Assembly (NCBI GenBank): GCA_022402405.1
Contig: JAKRSG010000071.1
Span: 1 to 31,066 of the forward strand
From: Bacteroidia bacterium
GTDB taxonomy: Bacteria; Bacteroidota; Bacteroidia; UKL13-3
Direction of reading: 5' to 3'
DNA length: 31,066 nt
The translations under genes were made by a program, and so were the position numbers. Below, one piece after another: positions 1-5,785 of the stretch. A model generated the notes under the pieces. The model did not search any database. It was not told the DNA's origin and saw only the letters and a list, made by a program, of their open reading frames with translations. How positions within the stretch are numbered: position 1 is the first letter of the stretch; each line of letters begins with the position of its first letter.

Positions 1-62
1 TATCAACCGACTGATCTTCCCGCATAACTGCGGGACGCTCTAGCCAGCTGAGCTATTCCCCC
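1..62 (-). tRNA. tRNA-like gene, 5' part only (cut by window edge)
   Basis: Read on the minus strand from position 62, the sequence has a 7-base acceptor strand GGGGGAA, then TA, a perfect D arm (GCTC, loop AGCTGGCTA with the GG pair, GAGC), a G at the position-26 equivalent, an anticodon arm, an AGATC variable region and the start of a T arm. This first half closely resembles bacterial tRNA-Ala-type sequences. The anticodon arm is abnormal: TCCCGC and GCGGGA form six perfect pairs around a 6-base loop AGTTAT, or five pairs around an 8-base loop. No frame gives a 7-base loop with U33, so I cannot assign an amino acid. The T-arm start GTTGAT lacks the usual C56. The 3' part is outside the window. 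It could be a tRNA pseudogene, a tRNA-derived element or an unusual functional tRNA. Confidence 0.6.
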
Positions 63-63
63 A

Positions 64-86
64 TAAAAGCCATTAAATGGCTTTTA
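64..86 (-). terminator. Inverted repeat between rpmA and the tRNA-like gene
   Basis: Positions 64-74 and 76-86 are perfect 11-base inverted repeats around one central base, so the real hairpin would have about 9 pairs and a small loop. It starts 4 bases after the rpmA stop codon. Its distal end is one base from the 5' end of the tRNA-like gene. The minus-strand arm ends in CTTTTA but no further T run follows, so it is a weak terminator at best. It may instead be a processing or attenuation hairpin between rpmA and the tRNA-like gene. Confidence 0.4.
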
Positions 87-90
87 AAAA

Positions 91-354
91 TTAGGCTTGA
101 GCAATTGGTTCAATAGAAACAAATGAACGATCATTTGCTTTCTTTTTGAATACTACTCTTCCATCAACTAGTGCAAATAAAGTATGGTCTTTACCAATAC
201 CTACATTTTCACCTGGATGATGTTTAGTACCTCTTTGACGAACTATAATATTGCCTGCGATGGCTACCTGACCACCGAATAATTTAACGCCTAAGCGCTT
301 ACTATGGGATTCACGACCGTTCTTCGAACTACCTACCCCTTTTTTGTGTGCCAT
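91..354 (-). CDS. rpmA: 50S ribosomal protein L27 (bL27)
   Basis: The 87-residue product is a full-length bacterial L27. It has the N-terminal MAHKKGVGSSKNGRES segment that reaches toward the peptidyl transferase centre, the GGQ-like core (LFGGQVAIAGNIIVRQRGTKHHPG) and the usual C-terminal beta domain. There is no cleavable N-terminal extension of the kind known in Firmicutes. It lies 21 bases downstream of rplU on the same strand, the conserved rplU-rpmA order. An AGGAGG at 365-370, ten bases before the ATG, is the clearest Shine-Dalgarno sequence in the window, which is unusual for this phylum and supports this start. It is probably transcribed from the promoter upstream of rplU. Confidence 0.97.
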   Translation of the reverse strand: MAHKKGVGSSKNGRESHSKRLGVKLFGGQVAIAGNIIVRQRGTKHHPGENVGIGKDHTLFALVDGRVVFKKKANDRSFVSIEPIAQA

Positions 355-375
355 GTGTTATATTCCTCCTGACAA

Positions 376-687
376 TTATGCGTTGATTGAATTAATTTGA
401 ATTTTGGTTAGAGATTGACGGTGACCATTCAACTTTCTATAACCTTTCCTGCGTTTCTTTTTGAAAACGATAACTTTATCGCCTTTCAAATGATTTAACA
501 CAGTAGCGCTGATTTTAGCACCTGCTACAGTTGGCATTCCAACTTTTACATTTCCGTTGTTGTTAACTAACAACACATTTTCGAGTTCAATGCTGGCGCC
601 CTCCGCTTGTGGCAATCTATGCACATAAAGCGTACGGTCTTTTTCAACTTTAAATTGTTGGCCAGCAATTTCAACTATTGCAAACAT
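376..687 (-). CDS. rplU: 50S ribosomal protein L21 (bL21)
   Basis: The 103-residue product is full length for bL21, a 23S rRNA-binding protein of the large subunit. Visible hallmarks are the N-terminal FAIVEIAGQQFKVEKD and the basic segment VIVFKKKRRKGYRKLNGHRQ near the C-terminus. The ATG is 22 bases downstream of the -7 element at 710-717. It heads a two-gene ribosomal unit with rpmA. Confidence 0.97.
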   Translation of the reverse strand: MFAIVEIAGQQFKVEKDRTLYVHRLPQAEGASIELENVLLVNNNGNVKVGMPTVAGAKISATVLNHLKGDKVIVFKKKRRKGYRKLNGHRQSLTKIQINSINA

Positions 688-709
688 TTCTTTTTAATTT
701 TAAGGACCG

Positions 710-739
710 CAAATATAGGACTAACATTCATTAAAACAA
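710..739 (-). promoter_or_regulatory. Promoter of rplU-rpmA
   Basis: On the minus strand there is a -33-type TTG (737-739), a 19-base spacer and a perfect -7 element TATATTTG (710-717), matching the Bacteroidota housekeeping consensus TTG-N19..21-TAnnTTTG. The gap from the -7 element to the rplU ATG is 22 bases, so a leader of about 15 bases is expected. It is the best complete promoter in the window. Confidence 0.75.
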
Positions 740-764
740 TAGTTTATTCTATTAATTGAATGTT
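723..764. repeat. Inverted repeat overlapping the rplU promoter
   Basis: AACATTCA at 723-730 is the exact reverse complement of TGAATGTT at 757-764, and the flanking TTAA bases extend the pairing with one bulge. It lies between the sugar transferase stop codon (767) and the rplU promoter and covers the -33 element. It may end transcription from the sugar transferase gene or be an operator. The sequence is AT rich, so chance is also possible. Confidence 0.3.
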
Positions 765-766
765 TT

Positions 767-2191
767 TTATCTTCCTTTCCCTTGTAACACAGTTAAAACT
801 GTGTAAATCAATATTCTAAAGTCGATTGCGATAGACCTATTTTCAATGTATAAGATATCAAATTTAAGCCTTTCTACCATTTGTTCAACATTCTCAGCAT
901 ATCCATATTTCACCTGTCCCCAGCTGGTAATTCCAGGCTTTACTCGATGCAAATGTTTGTAATGTGGAGCAATTTGAACGATCTGATCTATATAAAACTT
1001 TCTTTCGGGTCTAGGCCCAACCAAACTCATCTCTCCTTTCAAAACATTAATAAATTGAGGAATTTCATCCAACCTATATTTCCTTAACCATTTACCAACT
1101 GGAGTTATTCTCTTATCATTGGCGCTCGATAACATAGGTCCGGCTACTTCAGAATCTTGAATCATGGTTCTGAACTTAATAATATGAAAAGGTTTTCCTT
1201 TGTAACCAATCCTAATTTGTTTGTAGAAAACGGGGCCGTTTGAACCAAATTTTACAGCTATGGCAATAACAAAAAACAATGGAGATGCAAGGATTAACAC
1301 ACATGCAGAAACAAAAACATCAATTACACGTTTCAAAATTTTCTGCCACTGAGGCATACTATCATGATTGATTTCTATTAAAGCCGTGCCAATTACATTA
1401 CTCATGCGCACTTGGCCGCTCATAAGGTCGAACACATCAGGAATAATTTTCAAAACCACTTGTTGGTCTTCTAATAGATTAGTAACTTTATTGATATCGG
1501 CATGCTCAGAGCTATCAATACCAATTATTACCTCTTCAATTTCATACTTCTCAATAAGTTCAGGTAATTTTAAATAATCACCTAGATGTGGCAATACACC
1601 TTTTAAAATATGACCAACATCATCTCCATTCAAACTCACAAAACCTTTGAAAATATTACCCTGAATTGCATGAGAATTCATTAACTCTAACAATAATTGG
1701 TGTGTTTTTGTATTGTTTCCTAAAACTATAGTATTAAAACCAATTTTTTGCTTCCTAAGAAGAAATTTAATCCAGGAAGCACTTACAATTCTTACAAATA
1801 AAGTAAAAACGAAATGCAAACTAAAGAGAATTAAAATACTCTTGTAGTATGATTGATAAGAACTAACCGCATCATCTAATAACAAAGCAAAAAATAGTAA
1901 TACAACTCCAACAACGGTAATGGAAAAAGTCTTTGAAATCTCAGAAATTCTTGATTTACGCCAAACATCTTTGTATTGACCAGCTAAAAAATATAATCCA
2001 ATCCAGTAAACAGGTATAAGCAATAAGGCTTTATAAAAATTACTATCTAATTCTACTGGAATTTGATATCCAAATTTATCAGATTCAATAAAATATTTCC
2101 TGTAAGCAAAAAAAAGCGACCAACTTAAGCCGCCCATTAAACCATCTATAAGGGCAAATAATATGCTATGTATAAATCGCTTTCTAATCAA
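767..2191 (-). CDS. Exopolysaccharide polyprenyl glycosylphosphotransferase (WcaJ/WbaP-like sugar transferase)
   Basis: This 474-residue inner-membrane enzyme should transfer a sugar-1-phosphate from a nucleotide sugar to undecaprenyl phosphate, the first step of a surface polysaccharide. The N-terminal about 150 residues hold four to five hydrophobic segments. Residues about 150-260 look like the CoA-binding/Rossmann-like middle domain. After a further membrane segment near KRVIDVFVSACVLILASPLF comes the bacterial sugar transferase domain, with PVFYKQIRIGYKGKPFHIIKF, the LRKYRLDEIPQFINVLKGEM segment and SLVGPRPE. The start is TTG, overlapping the upstream lipoprotein stop by 8 bases, so translation is probably coupled. 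No glycosyltransferase cluster is visible nearby, so the sugar and polymer are unknown. The next gene downstream is rplU, with its own promoter. Confidence 0.92.
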   Translation of the reverse strand: MIRKRFIHSILFALIDGLMGGLSWSLFFAYRKYFIESDKFGYQIPVELDSNFYKALLLIPVYWIGLYFLAGQYKDVWRKSRISEISKTFSITVVGVVLLFFALLLDDAVSSYQSYYKSILILFSLHFVFTLFVRIVSASWIKFLLRKQKIGFNTIVLGNNTKTHQLLLELMNSHAIQGNIFKGFVSLNGDDVGHILKGVLPHLGDYLKLPELIEKYEIEEVIIGIDSSEHADINKVTNLLEDQQVVLKIIPDVFDLMSGQVRMSNVIGTALIEINHDSMPQWQKILKRVIDVFVSACVLILASPLFFVIAIAVKFGSNGPVFYKQIRIGYKGKPFHIIKFRTMIQDSEVAGPMLSSANDKRITPVGKWLRKYRLDEIPQFINVLKGEMSLVGPRPERKFYIDQIVQIAPHYKHLHRVKPGITSWGQVKYGYAENVEQMVERLKFDILYIENRSIAIDFRILIYTVLTVLQGKGR

Positions 2192-3062
2192 GATAAATTA
2201 CTTTAAAATTGTCTATCCAAGCCTCAGGATTACTAACTGAGCCTCTAGGAAAATTAATAAAAATGCGATATTGCATACCTGATCCAGAAACATTTATATC
2301 CGATTCTATATCCAAATATAATTTATTCCATTCATCTTTTGGGTTCAGAACGTAAAAAGGAGTTTTGGTTACATCTCCGTTATTACTTGTTGCATACATT
2401 CCAATAATAATCGGAATATTTCCTTTGTAGTCTAATTCAATATAAAATGGTGTGAACCTAGGCCAATTATTAAACACTTTTGAATATAGCTCTAAATTAG
2501 AATTGGGCACATTACTTTTCATTTCAATTTTACCCGAAAACTTACCTGGTTCATGAGCACCCGGACCATTATCACGGATTAATGTGTCGCCAAATTGTTT
2601 AATGGAAGGATTATATTCTAAAGCTAAACCACTACCATCATAATCTTCAACTAATGGAAAAACAGCATTACTAACGTATGAAAAAACTGGCTTTACTGTA
2701 TCAACTTTGTTTTCTTGTAAATCTAATTCAAAATCAAAATGATTTAACATGGGATACAAAATTCGTTGCTCTGCCATTCCATTATATTTTATTCCGGGAG
2801 AAATACGAAATTTATTCTTGCCCGTAGCTTGTATAGGGATTCTAGAATTAGTGTAAAATAAGCCACGAATACTACCATCTTGAAAAACATAATAATCCTC
2901 AATTTTAGAAGAAGGTACCCCTTGTGAATTATCAGCTTTGGTGATAAGCGTTGATGGGCTTAAATAGATATAAGAAGGTACAATAACCTCCATTTTTTTG
3001 CAAGCCGCAAAAAACACTAAAACCAAAGAAAAAATAAAAATTATCCTATTTTTCATGTGCAT
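2184..3062 (-). CDS. Predicted outer-surface lipoprotein of unknown function
   Basis: The 292-residue product starts MHMKNRIIFIFSLVLVFFAA followed by CKK, a type II signal peptide with a lipobox (FAAC, Cys21). The second ATG, at 3056, is an equally good start. The mature part contains DxDGSG-like and aromatic-rich beta segments (PRFTPFYIELDYKGNIPI, then EWNKLYLDIESDIN) and ends WIDNFKVIYLD, which resembles a jelly-roll carbohydrate-binding fold, but I do not recognise a named family. It is the first gene of a two-gene unit with the sugar transferase, overlapping it by 8 bases, so a role in surface polysaccharide assembly is plausible but inferred only from position. Confidence 0.75.
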   Translation of the reverse strand: MHMKNRIIFIFSLVLVFFAACKKMEVIVPSYIYLSPSTLITKADNSQGVPSSKIEDYYVFQDGSIRGLFYTNSRIPIQATGKNKFRISPGIKYNGMAEQRILYPMLNHFDFELDLQENKVDTVKPVFSYVSNAVFPLVEDYDGSGLALEYNPSIKQFGDTLIRDNGPGAHEPGKFSGKIEMKSNVPNSNLELYSKVFNNWPRFTPFYIELDYKGNIPIIIGMYATSNNGDVTKTPFYVLNPKDEWNKLYLDIESDINVSGSGMQYRIFINFPRGSVSNPEAWIDNFKVIYLD

Positions 3063-3082
3063 ACTCCAAACGCGTTGGGCTG

Positions 3083-3090
3083 CAAAAGTA
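3083..3090 (-). promoter_or_regulatory. -7 element upstream of the lipoprotein gene
   Basis: TACTTTTG on the minus strand matches TAnnTTTG exactly and lies 20 bases before the ATG at 3062. There is no TTG at the expected -33 spacing, so only half of the promoter is supported. It immediately follows the stop codon of the oxidoreductase-like gene. Confidence 0.45.
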
Positions 3091-4020
3091 TTATCTTTTA
3101 TTGATATTTAATTTATCAATAATTTCATGCGCTACTTCTAGCGTTTGGTAGTTGTCGTAATGGGTTCTTAAATTTAGGGAATGATTTGATATAGAGCTGG
3201 CAAAATAGGAAAGCTCTCGCTTAATCATATCGTTAATATTCTTGCTTTTGGCTAAATTTAGCTCGTGTTCAACCTGCTCAGGTACTGAAGAATTGAGCAT
3301 GGAAATTTTAAAATTATCTAAATTGAGGTTATAAGTACGGTTTTTCTGGAAAAACTTAATACTATTTGGCTGATCCGACTTAAAATTCCCGCATACCATA
3401 TTTAAAACACATCCATTATCAAATTCTATGCGAGCATTAATAAAATCAACATTCTGGCTGTGTAAACTTGCCCCTGTGGCTCTTACTCTTTTTACTCTAG
3501 CCTTCACCAAATTAAATACGAGTTCCAATTCATTTAATAACAAATCGAAAACCATATTCTCGGTACTGTAGTTCAATATATTTGGATCAAACCTAGCACT
3601 TTCTATATAAAATGGCTGATCCAATAAGCGTTTAAGGGTTTGATAATTGGGATGAAATTTCTCGTGATGCGAGACATATAATTGAATATTCGCCTCATCG
3701 GCCAACTGATTTAACTCTTTTGCCTCATCTAAGTTTTCACTCAATACTTGTTTTACAAAAACATGTCGGCAGTTTCTTATGGCATTCGATGCAAATTGAT
3801 AATGAGAACCTACTGGGGTTAGGATGTTTACAGCGTCTACCGACTTTACCAAATCTAAATATTGTTCAAATCTAGGAATGCCATACCTCTCCTGTATCAT
3901 CGAGGCGCTCATCGAATCATGATCATAAAAGCCTACCAGCTTGAACTCTTTGAGTTCAATCAGCTTTTCAATATGCCTCTTACTAGTTTCGTTGGCTCCT
4001 ACTATGCCAATATTTATCAT
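3091..4020 (-). CDS. Gfo/Idh/MocA-fold protein with degenerate NAD and catalytic motifs
   Basis: The 309-residue product has the length and order of the small Bacteroidota Gfo/Idh/MocA oxidoreductases: a Rossmann N-terminus (INIGIVGANETSKRH), an ILTPVGSHYQFA segment, a central helix and a C-terminal alpha/beta domain beginning near YVSHHEKFHPNY. Two hallmark motifs are altered. The glycine loop that is normally GxGxxG reads G8-A-N10-E-T-S13. The usual EKP(L/I) catalytic stretch reads K90-Q91-V92-L, placing Gln where the catalytic Lys is expected by ungapped alignment. The frame is intact over its whole length, so it is not an obvious pseudogene. It may bind a different ligand, act non-enzymatically, or be a paralogue of a canonical copy elsewhere. 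It is followed by the lipoprotein gene on the same strand. Confidence 0.85.
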   Translation of the reverse strand: MINIGIVGANETSKRHIEKLIELKEFKLVGFYDHDSMSASMIQERYGIPRFEQYLDLVKSVDAVNILTPVGSHYQFASNAIRNCRHVFVKQVLSENLDEAKELNQLADEANIQLYVSHHEKFHPNYQTLKRLLDQPFYIESARFDPNILNYSTENMVFDLLLNELELVFNLVKARVKRVRATGASLHSQNVDFINARIEFDNGCVLNMVCGNFKSDQPNSIKFFQKNRTYNLNLDNFKISMLNSSVPEQVEHELNLAKSKNINDMIKRELSYFASSISNHSLNLRTHYDNYQTLEVAHEIIDKLNINKR

Positions 4021-4042
4021 GTGCTATTTGGATAGGTTGCCA

Positions 4043-4050
4043 CAAAAGTA
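4043..4050 (-). promoter_or_regulatory. -7 element upstream of the oxidoreductase-like gene
   Basis: TACTTTTG on the minus strand is an exact TAnnTTTG match, 22 bases before the ATG at 4020. The -33 region has only weak ATT-type similarity at the expected spacing. Confidence 0.45.
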
Positions 4051-4150
4051 TTCTGCTATTTCTCTATAAATGCGACATTAAGAGAATAGATTTAAACAGG
4101 TTGACCTTAACTTATCATTTAAATTATACACCTCAGATAAAAAAAGAATT

Positions 4151-4183
4151 GGTTCAAACAGAAATATTAAAGAGCTGTGAACC
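4151..4183 (+). other. Hairpin in the region upstream of pcm
   Basis: GGTTCA (4151-4156) pairs with TGAACC (4178-4183), and CAG (4159-4161) pairs with CTG (4175-4177), with two bulged A residues and a 13-base AT-rich loop. It ends 38 bases before the pcm ATG, so it may lie in the 5' untranslated region. I see no complete TAnnTTTG promoter for pcm; TAAAATTG at 4184-4191 has one mismatch. The rest of 4021-4221 shows nothing else recognisable. Confidence 0.3.
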
Positions 4184-4221
4184 TAAAATTGACGTTCTAA
4201 AATTTAATAAAAGAGAATTAA

Positions 4222-4902
4222 ATGGCTGTATTTTTATATAATTGTGAAGTGGATAAATTTACAGATACATATAAGGACAAAGGCGCAAGAAGGCTATTAA
4301 TAAGGGAATTACAAAACAAAGGCATAGTTGATTCCAAAGTGTTAGAGGCCATGGGTAAGGTACAAAGACATTTATTTATTCACAACGATTTTAGGCATTT
4401 AGCATACGAGGATAAGGCTTTTCCAATCGGTGAGGGGCAAACCATTTCTCAACCTTTTACTGTTGCCTATCAAACTCAACTATTACATGTTGAACCTAAT
4501 GATAAAATTCTGGAAATTGGTACTGGATCTGGTTATCAAGCAGCAGTTTTGTTAGAAATGGGCGCTACTTTATTTAGTATAGAGCGTCAGGAAAAATTGT
4601 ATTTAAAAACTAAAAACTTATTTGCTAAATTGAGTTATAAGGCCAATCTCAAACTTGGAGATGGCTCTAATGGTTGGGAATCTGAGGCTCCTTTCGACAA
4701 AATAATCGTTACCGCTGGAGCGCCAAAAGTTCCTCAAAGCTTGGTTAAGCAATTAAAAATTGGTGGCATTCTTATTATCCCTGTTGGCGACGAGGAAAAT
4801 CAAATTATGCATACCATTATTAAAAAAACAGATGGTTCGGTGGAAGTAATTCCACTAAAAAGCTTCCGATTTGTGCCTTTAATTGGTAAACAAGCTTGGT
4901 AA
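4222..4902 (+). CDS. pcm: Protein-L-isoaspartate O-methyltransferase
   Basis: This enzyme repairs damaged proteins by methylating isoaspartyl residues with S-adenosylmethionine. Signature pieces are the substrate loop IGEGQTISQPFTVAYQT, motif I EIGTGSGYQAAVLLEMG, the acidic ERQEKL region and IIVTAGAPKVPQSLVKQLKIGG. The 226-residue frame is slightly long at the N-terminus. Family members usually begin about ten residues before the YKDKGARRLL segment, so the GTG at 4249 (residue 10) is a credible alternative start. It is the only plus-strand gene between 1 and 8400 and is convergent with smpB, with one base between the stop codons. Confidence 0.95.
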   Translation: MAVFLYNCEVDKFTDTYKDKGARRLLIRELQNKGIVDSKVLEAMGKVQRHLFIHNDFRHLAYEDKAFPIGEGQTISQPFTVAYQTQLLHVEPNDKILEIGTGSGYQAAVLLEMGATLFSIERQEKLYLKTKNLFAKLSYKANLKLGDGSNGWESEAPFDKIIVTAGAPKVPQSLVKQLKIGGILIIPVGDEENQIMHTIIKKTDGSVEVIPLKSFRFVPLIGKQAW

Positions 4903-4903
4903 G

Positions 4904-5362
4904 TTAAACATCCATTCTTCTTAAACTTCTTTCAACATCACGTTCCTTTATAGATTCACGTTTATCAAAAGATTTCTTACCCTGAGCTAAAGCTATTTCA
5001 ATTTTTAAAAAGCCTCTATCCGACTCAATTATTTTAAGAGGAATAATAGCGATTCCTTTTTCTGCACCTTTCGTTTTTATTTTAGTAAGCTCCTTTTTTC
5101 TCAGAAGTAATTTTCTAATTCGAGTAGGTTCATGATTAAAAATACTGCCTTGTTTAAAGGTTCCAATGTTTAGTCCTCTAATAAAAAGCTCGTCGCCCTT
5201 AAAAAAACAAAAGGCATCGTTTAAATTAGCATTACCTAAACGAATAGATTTAACTTCTGTACCTGTTAATTGCATGCCTGCCAAAAACTTTTGAAGCAGA
5301 ATATATTCAAAACCTGCTTTTTTATTTACAATATTTACTTCTTTTAATTTAGACATGTGCAT
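4904..5362 (-). CDS. smpB: SsrA-binding protein SmpB
   Basis: SmpB binds tmRNA and is needed for trans-translation, the rescue of stalled ribosomes. The 152-residue product is full length: NKKAGFEYILLQKFLAGMQL, then TGTEVKSIRLGNANLNDAFC, the RKLLLRKKEL segment, and a basic C-terminal tail ALAQGKKSFDKRESIKERD that inserts into the mRNA channel. ATGs occur at codons 1 and 3, and MSKLKEVNI from codon 3 is the more typical start. It lies 17 bases downstream of the thioesterase gene on the same strand. It could be the last gene of the mntR-mntH unit, or have a weak promoter of its own (TAAATTCG just upstream). Confidence 0.96.
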   Translation of the reverse strand: MHMSKLKEVNIVNKKAGFEYILLQKFLAGMQLTGTEVKSIRLGNANLNDAFCFFKGDELFIRGLNIGTFKQGSIFNHEPTRIRKLLLRKKELTKIKTKGAEKGIAIIPLKIIESDRGFLKIEIALAQGKKSFDKRESIKERDVERSLRRMDV

Positions 5363-5379
5363 TTAACCGAGCCGCGAAT

Positions 5380-5784
5380 TTAAGCATTAGAAGAGGATAT
5401 GTTGTTAAACAATTTTTCTAAACGGTCTTTCTTTAATATTTTTTGTCCTTGCTCGCCACTTGCGATTAATCTATTTTCAACTCTTGCCTCGTAAGAACAT
5501 ATGATACTATTTTTTTCAAGATGAATTATTTTAGCTATAAATTGAACCTTTTCACCTAATAAAGCCGGACTATGATGAACAATACTCAATGATGTTCCAA
5601 TTCCTTCTTCATCCTCTTCTTTCATCTCTAAAACAAATAATCTACAACACCATTCGGCATCTCTACCAAGAGCAAATGTGGCATAAACAGGATGTACGGT
5701 TCCGCTATTAAAAGTGGCGGTATCCTGCTCACCCACTGTATGCTCAAAGCGCTTTTCGTCGCCTACCTTAAATATACTTTTCAT
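5380..5784 (-). CDS. Hotdog-fold thioesterase-like protein
   Basis: The 134-residue product resembles single-domain hotdog thioesterases of the FlK (fluoroacetyl-CoA thioesterase-like) type, which hydrolyse or bind acyl-CoA. Visible features are the FNSGTVHPVYATFALGRDAEW segment at the expected helix and SPALLGEKVQFIAKIIHLEKNSIICSYEA-like strands (split here: SPALLGEKVQFIAKIIHL, then SIICSYEARV), ending in GEQGQKILKK. The substrate is unknown. It starts one base after the mntH stop codon, so it is almost certainly co-transcribed and probably translationally coupled with it; no functional link to metal uptake is evident. Confidence 0.75.
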   Translation of the reverse strand: MKSIFKVGDEKRFEHTVGEQDTATFNSGTVHPVYATFALGRDAEWCCRLFVLEMKEEDEEGIGTSLSIVHHSPALLGEKVQFIAKIIHLEKNSIICSYEARVENRLIASGEQGQKILKKDRLEKLFNNISSSNA

Positions 5785-5785
5785 A

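Noticed and set aside
787..804. Perfect palindrome ACACAGTTAAAACTGTGT
   Set aside because: It lies within the coding region of the sugar transferase C-terminus, has no T run or promoter next to it, and a single 8-base inverted repeat in 31 kb is not remarkable.
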